The translations under genes were made by a program, and so were the position numbers. 64,000 nucleotides of DNA from Colimorpha sp045222795 (GTDB lineage Bacteria; Bacteroidota; Bacteroidia; Bacteroidales; P3), in NCBI GenBank assembly GCA_045222795.1, contig JBGUZF010000060.1:1-64000 (forward strand), given 5' to 3'. Numbering within the stretch: position 1 is the first letter of the stretch; the number at the start of each line of letters is the position of its first letter. The notes under the pieces were generated by a model, which was given only the letters and a program-made list of their open reading frames with translations, made no database searches and was not told the DNA's origin. Below, one piece after another: positions 32,801 through 41,439 of this stretch.

Positions 32801-35800
32801 GGTGCTGGAGGTCGATATCAACATTGTTCGCCAAAGGCCAAATGGCATATGGGTCGTCGCTCGGCGTATACCATGGCGTAAACTGCAGCGGCAGTTCATA
32901 CTCGTAGTAGTTGTTGGTGTAGTCGCTACCCAGACGCACGAACAGCGACAGGTCGCCGTCTTCCATCCTGTCGGTGGCATACTTCTGCTCAGCGTGGACG
33001 AACATCTTCAGGTGTCCGTAGTAGCGCAGGTCGTAGCCCGAAGAACGGTATATGGCTCGTGCGTCGCCGCTCGAAAGTTCGTCGACATCCAGCACGACCG
33101 ACTGTTCGTTCAACTTGGTGTAACTGCTGCTGGTGGAGAACCATTCCTCGCGCTGGATGCCAGGAGGCAGCACGTACGGCACAGGCTGACGGCTGCCGTT
33201 CTCCTCGATATTCACCGTCGAGATGCTGAATGACGTGTTAGCCGTGACGCCGGTAGGATAGTCGCCGGGCTGCAGCAGTTCCTCGCTGTACTTGCGCCAT
33301 GTGGAATATACCAGGTCGAGGCTGGCGAAACGCAGGATGATAGGTTCCTCAAACTGATTCATGAACATACGCATGAAGCGTATCGACTGGTAGCCGTTGA
33401 TATTGCCCACCTTCTGGTCTGGCTCGCGAATGGGGATGCGGAACTGGTACCAGCGGCAGGTCGTTGTCTCACCGTTGGCCAGTTGCACGTTGCGCGCCTC
33501 CTGAATGTCCACTATATGGTTCTCGCCAATAACCATGCGGTCGGGTCTGAGATCAATTACATACTGGTAGTAGTTCTCAGCCTCGCTCAAGCTATTGTCC
33601 CTGTTGATGTCCTCTACATTGGGATAGGACGAACCGCTGGTCATGTAGTCCTCGTCGCTGTCGCTGTCCACAGGCGAGTTGCCCTCGGGGTTGTTGTAGA
33701 ACTTGTAGCGGTCGGTAATCTTCACGTCATTGTCGTCGTAGTAGCTGCTGCGGAAATAGCGGAAGTCGTCGCCGCTAGGGTCGGCAACCGCCTGCTGGTA
33801 GGCCTCACTGCCTTCGCCCCACCGCTGCGCTATGGCATCGATATACGAAGCAAAGAAGCTCTGCTCATCCTCGAGTCCGTGGGTACTGCCGAGGCCGTCG
33901 TAGCCCACATCCTGATACATACGGCTCGATTCGTCGTTGTCGAAAGCATTGACTATCGGCTGCGTCGTCGGCACACGGCCCCAGATAGTGGTGTCGACGT
34001 TCACCACCGTGGCACTCGTCGGCAGACCGTTCTCGAACTGCTTGCGACCGTCGCGGAGGATATCTTCGCTGATGTCGCCGAGGTTTATGTACAACTTGCC
34101 GCCGCTGTGTGTGGGATTCTCTATGAACGGATCCATGAGCCAGAATTCCATGGTCTCGATGTTCTGCGTCTCAAAGTCGGTGTACTCCAGCTTGCGCATT
34201 ATGCCACCCCAACGGCTGGCAGGGTTCTCCAGCTTGCCGTCGGCATTGATACCGGCGCTGTAGCCCGATGGAGCGACGTCATAGTTGTACGGACCACGCT
34301 CACTAGGATAGAAGGCCAGGTTCAACTCGTAAATGTTCGTCGGCTGTCCTGCGGCAAGGTCTTTGTTCGGGAACACTTCCTGCTCGTATATCCTTCTGGC
34401 GTATGGGGCGCTAAGGTCGTCCTTGGTGATGTTAGCCGGGCAACTGCCGCTGCTGTAGAAGTCATTGCTTATGCGATACCACGCCAGCTTGGCTCGGTTG
34501 AAGCCATAGGCGAGTCCACTACTGGGTGCCGTCTCGGGGAACATAGGCATGGCTGTAGCATAGTCCTGCGGCGTGCTGGCAAGGAACCAACTCGTGGCAC
34601 TCTTCAGGTCTATCGAACTCTCGGCGCCTTCGAAGTCGTCCACATAGCTCACGCTGCCTTCCTGACTGCCGGTGTTGCTCATCCCCGGTATGAAATGGGC
34701 GAACTCGGCCTGCAGCGTCAGTGTGCTCGGTGCCTTGGTCTCGATGCCGGGCAGCAGGTCCACCAGCTTGGTGATGAACGGTGCCTCGTGGCTGTAGTTG
34801 AGGTCCAGACCCCAGATGGTGTTGCTCGTGGGTTCGTCGCCGAAGTTGTTCTTCTGCGTCATGGGCTTCTCATGCAGGTTCATCACCGTGGCACCGAGGT
34901 TGAAGTTGGGCTGGAACTCATAGTTGATGTGCATGCCGAGCATGCGCTTGGTGGTCATGCTGAACGAGTTGTTCTCCGAGCTGACGCTGATGGGCGTGTT
35001 CGACGAGAGGATACTCTCATTGATTATTCTCACCGTACCCATGGTGTAGTCAACGGTGTAGTCAACATTCTCTATCAGAGGCATGCCACCGGCAGTGACG
35101 GTGACAGAGCCCGGTGTCACGCTGTAGCCCAACGATATCTCGCCACTCACGCTACTGGTATAGTAACCCTCGAGGTAGAACTTGTTGCGGTCGGCATATT
35201 GCCGCGCAAGGGTCTGCGTCATAGTGTACAGCGAGTCGAAACAATATTGGTCGGCAAAGGCATCGTCGCCAAGTATTTCGCGCAAGTCGCGACCAAAGGG
35301 TTCCACATACGGGAAGAAGATACGGCCCGTAGATGCCTGTATCAAGCCTCCCTTGAATGCCGCCGAGTCGAACCAGTCGAATACACCGTCGGCATAATAG
35401 TAGCTCTGGCTGGCGTCCATGCGGTCCATGCCGAACACCTCAATCAGCGGTTTACCCTGTTGGGGACCGTCGGTGAAGAAACCTATGCCCACGCCGCCGT
35501 CGGGGTCCTCATAGAGGATGTTCAGTCGGAAGCCGTCGCGACTCAGCTGACTGCTGCGCAGGAAGTATACGTTCTTCATCATCAACTTCCACAGCGGGCC
35601 ATGGGTATTCACACTTGTGCTCTTCAGCAGTTTCACGATAAGGGTGTTGGGGTCGTTTATACCGTCGGTAGTCAGTTCACCCACCTGGTACACGTTGGTG
35701 TCGCCAATCACCTGGTATTGGAAAGCGACAGCCAGCACCTGATCGTTGCTCAACGGCTGGTTCAACGTGATAAAGCCCAACTGACTATTGAAAGTGTACT

Positions 35801-37007
35801 CGTTTGAATTCAGCAACCGTGCGCTCTCCACCTTCTCGTAGTCCACACTGCTCGTCAAACCCAAGCCTTGCATATAGCTCGATACCGAGCCGCCGCTTCT
35901 CACGGCACTGGTGTTTATCAGTTCCAGCAGGTTGTTGCTCCTGTTGGTGGGCATCGTGCTACCGCCGCCGGTAACACGATAGTTGCTCGGATTGGTCTCG
36001 CCGAGGTCCGTCAAGGCCAGAATATTGCGGTTCTGAGTCACTGCAGCACCGACATTCGTCCTCCACACCTCAAGGCGCAGTATCTTCACATTGCTACCCA
36101 CCACAGGCAGCGTGCTCATGGCTTTGTTGTAATTCTCGTAGAAATACTGGGCGATAAAATAGTGGCGGTTCTCCTCGTATTCGTCGGCCCTTATCTCAAA
36201 CTCGTGACTGCTGGCGCCACCCTTAACCTGCATATTCTCCGTGCTCGTCTCCTTCTGGCTCAGCACAGCATCCACCGTCAGCTTGCCGAACTTCAGCTTG
36301 GTGTGGAAACCAAACAACTGCTGGCTGCCCTTGATGAGTGTCGTCTGCAGCGGGAACGAGATATCGGCAGCCTCGAAGAGCTGCAGTATGTCGTCCTCCT
36401 TGCCCTCGTACTTGAGCTTTATCTTGTTCTCGAAGTCGAAGGTGGCCTTAGTGTTCTCGTTAATGTCGAAATTAATCAGATCGCCAATCTTGGCGTTGAG
36501 GTTGATCTGTATGTTTTCGTCGAAGTCGAAGGTCCACACGCTACGGCGACTCTGGTCCAGCTGCGGGTCGTTGCGATAGTTGTTCACTATCTGGAACGTC
36601 AGGTCCACGCTTCCGCTCGGCGTAATCTTTATCTCAGGCAACTTGTCGAGGCCCGCCAGCTTCTCGCTAATCTTACTGAAGCCCGGTATTTTGCTCAGCA
36701 GGCCTCCGTCGGCATTGTCCAACGCTGTGCCTTCCTTCTTCTCGTTCCAATACTTCTCCATCAGCTGGTCCATCTGCCAGTCCTGATACTCCTCGAAAGT
36801 CATATACTCGCGCCCCAGCACCATGTCGCCTACCTTGGTCACCTTCACATAGCTGCCCGTCACCGCATCATACTCCACACTCGTGGTAATGCCGGCAGGG
36901 GTATAGCCGCTGCCCATGGGGGTGAACTGGACGCTGTCGTCCTGTCCCCATGCCGCGGCACCCGCCACAAGCATCACTACTATTGCTATGATATATCTTA
37001 CCTTCAA
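29874..37007 (-). CDS. sprA: SprA, outer-membrane translocon of the type IX secretion system
   Basis: 2377 residues, matching SprA/Sov in length. Signal peptide MKVRYIIAIVVMLVAGAAAW, then a very large beta-barrel with family-typical segments such as DYTMGTVRIINESILSSNTP, SVSYVDDFEGAESSIDLKSA and repeated F.Y.Y/W strands, ending in aromatic RFSF. SprA is the 36-strand barrel through which folded cargo with C-terminal sorting domains leaves the cell, such as the proteins at 11865 and 61166. A short Pro/Asn/Gln-rich, low-complexity loop lies around residues 1855-1890 (NNKNNKNNGRQPQQKGKTQQ). It follows ruvA, the usual Bacteroidota neighbour, after an 85-bp spacer with a terminator-like hairpin. 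Confidence 0.95.
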   Translation of the reverse strand: MKVRYIIAIVVMLVAGAAAWGQDDSVQFTPMGSGYTPAGITTSVEYDAVTGSYVKVTKVGDMVLGREYMTFEEYQDWQMDQLMEKYWNEKKEGTALDNADGGLLSKIPGFSKISEKLAGLDKLPEIKITPSGSVDLTFQIVNNYRNDPQLDQSRRSVWTFDFDENIQINLNAKIGDLINFDINENTKATFDFENKIKLKYEGKEDDILQLFEAADISFPLQTTLIKGSQQLFGFHTKLKFGKLTVDAVLSQKETSTENMQVKGGASSHEFEIRADEYEENRHYFIAQYFYENYNKAMSTLPVVGSNVKILRLEVWRTNVGAAVTQNRNILALTDLGETNPSNYRVTGGGSTMPTNRSNNLLELINTSAVRSGGSVSSYMQGLGLTSSVDYEKVESARLLNSNEYTFNSQLGFITLNQPLSNDQVLAVAFQYQVIGDTNVYQVGELTTDGINDPNTLIVKLLKSTSVNTHGPLWKLMMKNVYFLRSSQLSRDGFRLNILYEDPDGGVGIGFFTDGPQQGKPLIEVFGMDRMDASQSYYYADGVFDWFDSAAFKGGLIQASTGRIFFPYVEPFGRDLREILGDDAFADQYCFDSLYTMTQTLARQYADRNKFYLEGYYTSSVSGEISLGYSVTPGSVTVTAGGMPLIENVDYTVDYTMGTVRIINESILSSNTPISVSSENNSFSMTTKRMLGMHINYEFQPNFNLGATVMNLHEKPMTQKNNFGDEPTSNTIWGLDLNYSHEAPFITKLVDLLPGIETKAPSTLTLQAEFAHFIPGMSNTGSQEGSVSYVDDFEGAESSIDLKSATSWFLASTPQDYATAMPMFPETAPSSGLAYGFNRAKLAWYRISNDFYSSGSCPANITKDDLSAPYARRIYEQEVFPNKDLAAGQPTNIYELNLAFYPSERGPYNYDVAPSGYSAGINADGKLENPASRWGGIMRKLEYTDFETQNIETMEFWLMDPFIENPTHSGGKLYINLGDISEDILRDGRKQFENGLPTSATVVNVDTTIWGRVPTTQPIVNAFDNDESSRMYQDVGYDGLGSTHGLEDEQSFFASYIDAIAQRWGEGSEAYQQAVADPSGDDFRYFRSSYYDDNDVKITDRYKFYNNPEGNSPVDSDSDEDYMTSGSSYPNVEDINRDNSLSEAENYYQYVIDLRPDRMVIGENHIVDIQEARNVQLANGETTTCRWYQFRIPIREPDQKVGNINGYQSIRFMRMFMNQFEEPIILRFASLDLVYSTWRKYSEELLQPGDYPTGVTANTSFSISTVNIEENGSRQPVPYVLPPGIQREEWFSTSSSYTKLNEQSVVLDVDELSSGDARAIYRSSGYDLRYYGHLKMFVHAEQKYATDRMEDGDLSLFVRLGSDYTNNYYEYELPLQFTPWYTPSDDPYAIWPLANNVDIDLQHLTEIKTNRNVKIRSHEGDYSPSLLYSETVEGKKYTVLGNPNLGKIKVIMIGVRNPKKESLNDGNNMLPKSAIVWINELRLNDYINKGGWAAMALARTNLADLGNLSLYGSYTTANFGNLEDPLVKEELVNTFTFQSTLDMELGKFLPEEWGMHIPLYLDYSREIGSPEYNPMNPDVLLYDDLQTYRTKEERDSVRNMTQLRKSATNLTLSNVRKDRVGKGALKQHFYDIENFSFSYAYSRERTSDDETEHYNKDQHRGGFTYSYAVQAKQVKPFDKSKLFKSKNWKIVKEFNFYYQPKNLTFSTEVYRDFEETLLRNKSAAQVIIKPTYFKQFTWQRNYGLQYDLSSNFHIQYSANANARIDEPIGRIETTTATDSIWRSIAEGGTMQQFQQSINATYDIPINKLPYMDFLKVPLSYRTNLNYQGTTDALASMGSVLQNSTVMTASANASLSTLYNKIPLLKKANTPPNNKNNKNNGRQPQQKGKTQQQKPMTAQDSAAVADSLRHAKFMDFLKEAGYFGLRLVTGVKSVNAQYNLTTGSRLPGYMGEPVIVGLDPRNYWTPGPGYVLGYNQDVVNDLLRYDLLSRDTLFNSPHEMTMNRTINLQASLEPIRDMKIDLTAMENYSTREEYYYKYLSEWDRVDGPLSYIMSGAYTTTVWSLNTAFINRDDLFNTFLANRSVVANRLASANPDPYTSQMVLDTMIGEYYPAGYSANSQTVLLTSFLATYLGDDPSTRSFSPFMKMPLPNWNINYTGLNKVQFLKKWFTNISISHRYSSTYSVANFYTDAALSGVEGYDYGSENIVNSTGDYIPPVSMGGVQITEQFNPLIRISVNMVNSFQFNFSLQKNRTLMLSFSNNQLTETTRDGITFGAGYRIKDVAFTLKVGEKPYDLKSDVVLQLNLTYNSNMTNIRKINQNISQISSGSEVWMVELSAEYALTSSLTLRAFFQTNINTPYISNAYPNSTTKGGLTVRFSF

Positions 37008-37036
37008 GGCGTTTTTATACTATACGAATACAAAAA

Positions 37037-37070
37037 CGCCACACGGCATCTTTTATTGCACCGTATGGCG
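37037..37070 (-). terminator. Hairpin between ruvA and sprA, terminator or attenuator
   Basis: CGCCACACGG (37037-37046) pairs with CCGTATGGCG (37061-37070), ten pairs including one G-U, with a 14-nt loop. On the reverse strand the stem is followed by TTTTTG. A T-rich run also follows on the other strand. It could reduce read-through from ruvA into sprA. Confidence 0.6.
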
Positions 37071-37092
37071 AAATATTTTTTTCACTAAAATC

Positions 37093-37695
37093 CTATAGAC
37101 GCTGTAAGCCTATCTTGATAATCTCCTCGACGGTCATCGGAGTACCGTCGGCATTCTTCCAGTCGTTCGACATGAGAAGTTTCTCCACGGCAGGCTTGGC
37201 AAAGCCCAGCATGGTAAGAGCCGTCATAGCTTCGTCGCGTGCTTGATTAGCCTGAACTCCTTGTGCTCCCTGCATTCCTTGAACTCCCACAGCACCCATC
37301 TTGTCGGCAAGCTCCAGCACTATCCTCTGGGCGGTCTTGGCGCCGATGCCCTTCACGCGCTGCACCTTCTTCGCGTCCTGCTGCTGTATGGCTGTGCGCA
37401 GCTCGTCGACGGTGAGCGACGAGAGCATGACGCGTGCCGTCTGGTTGCCCACGCCGCTGATGGATATCAACAGACGGAACATCTCGCGCTCGGCCAGGTC
37501 GCTGAAGCCGAAGAGCTGCTGCGCGTCCTCGCGCACCACGAGGTGGGCGTAGAGTTTAACCCTGTCGCCATCCATGCGGCGTAGCGCCTCGTAGGTATTG
37601 AGACTTATCTCAAGCAGATAGCCCACTCCTCCGCAGTCTATCACCGCCTGTGTGGGTTCCAAAGATGCAAGTTTGCCTTGTATGTATTCGTACAT
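37093..37695 (-). CDS. ruvA: Holliday junction DNA helicase subunit RuvA
   Basis: 200 residues. RuvA binds the four-way junction and loads RuvB. The N-terminal OB domain (MYEYIQGKLASLEPTQAVID), the helix-hairpin-helix pair (LISISGVGNQTARVML and VKGIGAKTAQRIVLEL) and the C-terminal domain III (ARDEAMTALTMLGF) are complete. The linker between domains II and III (about 136-148) is a GVQ/GMQ/GAQ/GVQ repeat made of four 9-bp units (37252-37287). It sits between a beta-helix lipoprotein gene (6 bp upstream) and sprA. Confidence 0.94.
   Translation of the reverse strand: MYEYIQGKLASLEPTQAVIDCGGVGYLLEISLNTYEALRRMDGDRVKLYAHLVVREDAQQLFGFSDLAEREMFRLLISISGVGNQTARVMLSSLTVDELRTAIQQQDAKKVQRVKGIGAKTAQRIVLELADKMGAVGVQGMQGAQGVQANQARDEAMTALTMLGFAKPAVEKLLMSNDWKNADGTPMTVEEIIKIGLQRL
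37252..37287 (+). repeat. 9-bp tandem array encoding the RuvA linker
   Basis: Four 9-bp units (CTGAACTCC, TTGTGCTCC, CTGCATTCC, TTGAACTCC) encode Gly-x-Gln triplets in the flexible linker before domain III. The period is a multiple of three, unlike the 7- and 8-bp arrays elsewhere. Confidence 0.75.
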
Positions 37696-37701
37696 GATAG
37701 A

Positions 37702-38997
37702 TTAATTATCAAATTGATATCCAATGCCCATGGCTGGAGAGCCATCCTGCAGGGTATAATCGTCGCTGGACGGGTCGGTGAACATCGGGTCTTCATCCCA
37801 CGTGCCGCCACGGACGATGCTGTGGATGAACTGGGCATCCATGTCTAAGCCCTCCATAGGCGTCACAGCCACCTCGCCACGCGTCCAGCTGCCGTAGACT
37901 ATACAGTTGTTGAACACTGCTCGCATGTGGTCAGCGTACGCCTCTGTAGGCGACAATAAGAAGTAATTGGAAATGATGACCGATGCCGTGTCGCGAGTGT
38001 GGTCGCGGTAGTTCCAATAGTCGGCGAAGGTGCTCGATCCGAAGCTGTAGTTGCCGCCACCTATTAGCACCACGCTGCTGAAGCAGTCGTAGACAAGCAG
38101 ATTATTGCCCGTGATAGTGGCATCCTGCCCTATGATGCCGGCATCGGAGCAGTTGCGCACCACGGTATTGCTCACCGCCAGCTGTGCCTGCGGATAGCAG
38201 CGCAGACCGCCCACGGCGTTTTCCACCACAGCATGGTCGATGACATTGCCGGTGCTGTAGTTGTAGAACCACACGGTCTGCCACTGGCCCGGCATGTTGC
38301 GATACCACGGGTCGTGGCGCAGCGAGGTGAAGAGGATCGGCTTCTCAGCAGTACCGTTGGCCATTAGGGTGGCGTTGCTGTCAATGATGAGCATGGCCCC
38401 GTCGGCGAAATGCAGTTCGTCGCCGGCTTGCAGAGTAAGGGTGTTTCCATCAATCACCGCGGCAGGGTCGAGAATCACATGCGGACGGTCGTGGCGCCAC
38501 GCGGCGCAGTCAATGCGGCAGAACCACGACGTGTCGTCGCCATCCGGTATACGATGGTACACCGCATTGCGCCCCCATGCCGCCAACGGCAGGCACTGCC
38601 CATTGCTGAAGAGAATGGAGTCGGTGCAGATGAAAGGCTCGTTCTCGTCGTTGGGATTGATATTGGCCTGCACGAAAATGAAGAGACTGTCGCCGGCCTG
38701 CAGTTCCACACGGCGCGCCACCATTGAGGTGTCGCCGTCGACATTCAGGCGGAAGCGGCTCTGACGACCGTGTTTGAGGGTAACGGCAGAGAGTTCTATG
38801 TCGCTCGTCGAACGGTTGTAGACCTTCACTTGTTGCGTGACAGTAGCCACGGTGGTGAAGACGGTATCGAAGCAGACCGTGTCGGCCGAGAACTCAAGCC
38901 TCACCGACTTCTCGTCGGCATAGCCATCCTTCACGCACGACATAGTGCACAGCGGCATTATCATGACAATGACGGAAAGGGCCAGCAGTCTGCGCAT
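37702..38997 (-). CDS. Lipoprotein with right-handed beta-helix-like repeat region
   Basis: 431 residues with a lipoprotein signal (MPLCTMSC, Cys about 21). An N-terminal Ig-like part (VKVYNRSTSDIELSAVTL) is followed from about residue 190 by short repeating turns with Asn/Gly (GNVIDHAVVENAVGGLRC, NTVVRNCSDAGIIGQDATI) typical of parallel beta-helix folds. It resembles a conserved Bacteroidota envelope protein of unknown role; no catalytic residues of pectate lyases could be assigned. It sits 6 bp downstream of the M64 peptidase gene and 6 bp upstream of ruvA, so it is surely co-transcribed with both. Confidence 0.8.
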   Translation of the reverse strand: MRRLLALSVIVMIMPLCTMSCVKDGYADEKSVRLEFSADTVCFDTVFTTVATVTQQVKVYNRSTSDIELSAVTLKHGRQSRFRLNVDGDTSMVARRVELQAGDSLFIFVQANINPNDENEPFICTDSILFSNGQCLPLAAWGRNAVYHRIPDGDDTSWFCRIDCAAWRHDRPHVILDPAAVIDGNTLTLQAGDELHFADGAMLIIDSNATLMANGTAEKPILFTSLRHDPWYRNMPGQWQTVWFYNYSTGNVIDHAVVENAVGGLRCYPQAQLAVSNTVVRNCSDAGIIGQDATITGNNLLVYDCFSSVVLIGGGNYSFGSSTFADYWNYRDHTRDTASVIISNYFLLSPTEAYADHMRAVFNNCIVYGSWTRGEVAVTPMEGLDMDAQFIHSIVRGGTWDEDPMFTDPSSDDYTLQDGSPAMGIGYQFDN

Positions 38998-39003
38998 AGA
39001 TAG

Positions 39004-40242
39004 TTATTTGGTGTACAGCCGGAATATACCCTCCAGTCGTTTCATGCAGACGGGGCAGAAGGGTGCATAGTCGCGCATCATACAGTGCATCGTGGGACGA
39101 TAGACACCTTTCGAGGAATAGCCTGCACCTTCAAATACGCCCAACGATCCGCACTCGGCCTTCGGCACATCATTGTTGTCGGGCGTGGGCACAGGGGTAC
39201 CCTGCGGCAGCATTGACTTCCACTTGCTGTCGAAGTCTTTCAGATTGGTGATATTGGGCTCCAAAGGCTCATAATTGGTGCGATGCAGGTCGGCATAGCT
39301 GAGGTCTTCGTCGACATACTCGTCGGCCAGGCCGCCGAAATGGTGACCGAACTCATGTGGCAGCACATACTCGGCCATACGATGCATCGAACTGACTGCA
39401 TAGAAGTTGTATATGGCACCTCCACCATAGGTCTCGTTGTTCACCATGATGATGATAAAGTCGCATGGCGTCATGCCTATGAGGTCGTGCAAACGGTGTA
39501 CACTGAAGGTCATCAGGTAGCGATCTATGCCAAAGGTGTTGTAGTCGGCCTCCACATCGCCCACCACACCGTAAACGTTGAAGTCCTGACGGTGACTGGC
39601 GAAGGGTTCCTTGCCGAAGAGTATCTCTTTCATGCGGTAGAAGTCGACACCCACCTTCTGGGGCAACTCGTCGCCATAGCCCTGGGCCACGATAACCACA
39701 TCGACCTTCTTCGCCGGGTCACCGTGCACCTCGAGAGTACGGTTCTCGCCGACCTTCATGTTGTATTCTATCTTCGTGGTAGCGGGATTGAAATCAACCA
39801 CCGTGGCGTCGACAAAGCGCATCTGCTTGTCGCGTTTCTGCAGCGCCACCTTCACGGCATGCTTGGGCATGGGCACAAGCAACGTCTCCTCAAAGCGGGC
39901 CTTCACGCCTTGCTTGCCCTTGGGGGTGTCCTTGTATTCGCGGAAGAGATTGCTGTAGCAGCGCGAATAAATCTCCTTGCCGCTCTTGGCATCGCGCAGC
40001 ACCACGCGGTAGTCGCCGTTGTCGAAGGGATCCAGCAGCTGTGTGTGCGAGCCGTGCCAGGCATTCTCACGGTCCACCCAGCGACTCACCCACACGGTGT
40101 CTCCCTTGGCGGAACCCTCACGCACACAGTCGATGCGCAAGGTACCGCCGCCGAAATACTTTCCAAACCGCACATGCTGGGCTTCGGAAACCACAGGCAG
40201 CAGCAACAACAGAGCCAATATTGCTATTATCCTTGTTTTCAT
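39004..40242 (-). CDS. M64-family (IgA peptidase-like) zinc metallopeptidase, secreted
   Basis: 412 residues with a signal peptide (MKTRIIAILALLLLLPVVSE). An N-terminal beta-domain (about 20-130) precedes the catalytic part, with the zinc motif HEFGHHFGGLADEYVDE at about residue 293. HExxHxxGxxDE is the M64 signature. The family prototype is the Clostridium ramosum IgA protease, but most Bacteroidota members have no proven substrate, so calling it an IgA protease would be too much. It heads the minus-strand train that includes ruvA and sprA, diverging from the plus-strand tsaC-like gene. Confidence 0.9.
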   Translation of the reverse strand: MKTRIIAILALLLLLPVVSEAQHVRFGKYFGGGTLRIDCVREGSAKGDTVWVSRWVDRENAWHGSHTQLLDPFDNGDYRVVLRDAKSGKEIYSRCYSNLFREYKDTPKGKQGVKARFEETLLVPMPKHAVKVALQKRDKQMRFVDATVVDFNPATTKIEYNMKVGENRTLEVHGDPAKKVDVVIVAQGYGDELPQKVGVDFYRMKEILFGKEPFASHRQDFNVYGVVGDVEADYNTFGIDRYLMTFSVHRLHDLIGMTPCDFIIIMVNNETYGGGAIYNFYAVSSMHRMAEYVLPHEFGHHFGGLADEYVDEDLSYADLHRTNYEPLEPNITNLKDFDSKWKSMLPQGTPVPTPDNNDVPKAECGSLGVFEGAGYSSKGVYRPTMHCMMRDYAPFCPVCMKRLEGIFRLYTK

Positions 40243-40326
40243 GTTATATCAATAACGACGGCATATATTAATTATTGCACTGCAGCATATTTTTTTTCAA
40301 GAAAAGGCCATTTGTGTTTTTTTTCG

Positions 40327-40334
40327 TACTTTTG
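40327..40334 (+). promoter_or_regulatory. -7 box for the tsaC/sua5-like gene
   Basis: TACTTTTG matches TAnnTTTG and lies about 24 bp before the ATG at 40358, giving a very short leader. No TTTG is at the best distance; one at 40311-40314 is too close. Confidence 0.5.
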
Positions 40335-40357
40335 CACCCCGAAATATAGTCATCTAC

Positions 40358-40978
40358 ATGATAGTAAAACTATACAACGACAATCCAAACGTGCGGGAAG
40401 TGAGGCGCGTGGCCGACGCGCTACGTAGCGGCGAGGTGGTCATCCTGCCCACCGACACCCTCTATGCTTTCGCCGCCAGCATGGAACACAAGAAGGCCGT
40501 CGAGGAGATAGCCCTGCTCAAGGGCTTCAAACTCAAGCAGGCCAAGTACTCGATGCTCTGCTCGTCGCTGAGCCAGGCCTCGGAGTATTTCCGCACCATT
40601 GACCGCGACACCTTCGCGCTCCTCAAGCAGTGCCTGCCTGGCCCCTTCACCTTCATCATGGAGGCCGCCGGCAGCGTGCCGCGCAATTTCCAGCACCAGA
40701 ACCACACCATCGGCATCCGCGTACCCGACTGCGCCATCACCCGCGCCATCATCGACGAACTCGGCATGCCGCTCATTGCCACCTCGGTGCGCCCCATCGG
40801 CGAAGAGGACGGCGAGATAGAGAACTACACCGACCCCGACCTCATCCACGACCGCTTCGGCTCGCGCGTGGCATTGGTCGTCGACGGCGGTCTGGCCGAC
40901 GCCGACCCCTCAACGGTGGTCGACTGCAGCGACGGCATAGAAATCATACGCCAAGGCAAGGGCACGATAGAGCTATGA
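40358..40978 (+). CDS. L-threonylcarbamoyladenylate synthase (Sua5/YrdC/YciO family)
   Basis: 206 residues, a single YrdC-type domain without the C-terminal Sua5 extension. It makes threonylcarbamoyl-AMP for the t6A modification of ANN-decoding tRNAs. Family features: GEVVILPTDTLYAFAASM, the nucleotide-pocket stretch with KQAKYSMLCSSLSQ, LPGPFTFIMEA and GIRVPD. The basic K.R motif near residue 55 is diverged (KLKQAK), so a YciO-type paralogue with weak activity cannot be excluded. Its stop overlaps the next start by 4 bp (ATGA). Confidence 0.85.
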   Translation: MIVKLYNDNPNVREVRRVADALRSGEVVILPTDTLYAFAASMEHKKAVEEIALLKGFKLKQAKYSMLCSSLSQASEYFRTIDRDTFALLKQCLPGPFTFIMEAAGSVPRNFQHQNHTIGIRVPDCAITRAIIDELGMPLIATSVRPIGEEDGEIENYTDPDLIHDRFGSRVALVVDGGLADADPSTVVDCSDGIEIIRQGKGTIEL

Positions 40979-41439
40979 GACTAACCATCCAAAGCGGCGA
41001 CCATTTCTACAACGGACAGGCAGGGTGCTTCACCCGCCTGATGCTGCTCTCTATAGCCGTCATGGTGGGTGCTTGGCTCCTGCCGGGCGTGGGCGTCACA
41101 TCCTTCTGGGCCGTGCTGCTCACTGCCGTGGTCATCTCGCTGCTCGACAACCTCGTACGCCCCATACTCATCGTCGTCACCCTCCCTGTTACAGCCATCA
41201 CACTCGGCCTCTTCCTCTTCGTCATCAACGCCGTCATCATCCTCATGGCATCAGCCATCGTCGACGGCTTCAAGGTCGACAACTTCGGCTCCGCCCTGCT
41301 CTTCAGCCTTATCCTCACCGCCGTCAACTACCTCCTCGAGCTGCCCAACAAATACCTTAACCGCAAGGAGCTGCATGAGAAGCAGGACGACAACACCGAC
41401 GAAGAAGGATTTACCCCTTACGAGGAAATTGAAAATTGA
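40975..41439 (+). CDS. Small four-helix membrane protein, phage-holin-like family 4 (PF04020 type)
   Basis: 154 residues from the ATG at 40975, overlapping the preceding stop. Three to four hydrophobic segments (MLLSIAVMVGAWLLPGV, FWAVLLTAVVISLLDNLVRP, LPVTAITLGLFLFVINAVII, ALLFSLILTAVNYLLEL) with the family-typical NLVRPIL...LP.T..TLG motif. These proteins are named after phage holins but are ordinary chromosomal membrane proteins of unknown role, so no phage origin is implied. The last codons (EIEN, stop) come from the GAAAATT repeat array that continues into the panC spacer. Confidence 0.85.
   Translation: MRLTIQSGDHFYNGQAGCFTRLMLLSIAVMVGAWLLPGVGVTSFWAVLLTAVVISLLDNLVRPILIVVTLPVTAITLGLFLFVINAVIILMASAIVDGFKVDNFGSALLFSLILTAVNYLLELPNKYLNRKELHEKQDDNTDEEGFTPYEEIEN

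Noticed and set aside
40975..41439. Phage holin, hinting at a prophage
   Set aside because: The family name is historical; the gene is translationally coupled to a housekeeping gene and no phage genes are near.
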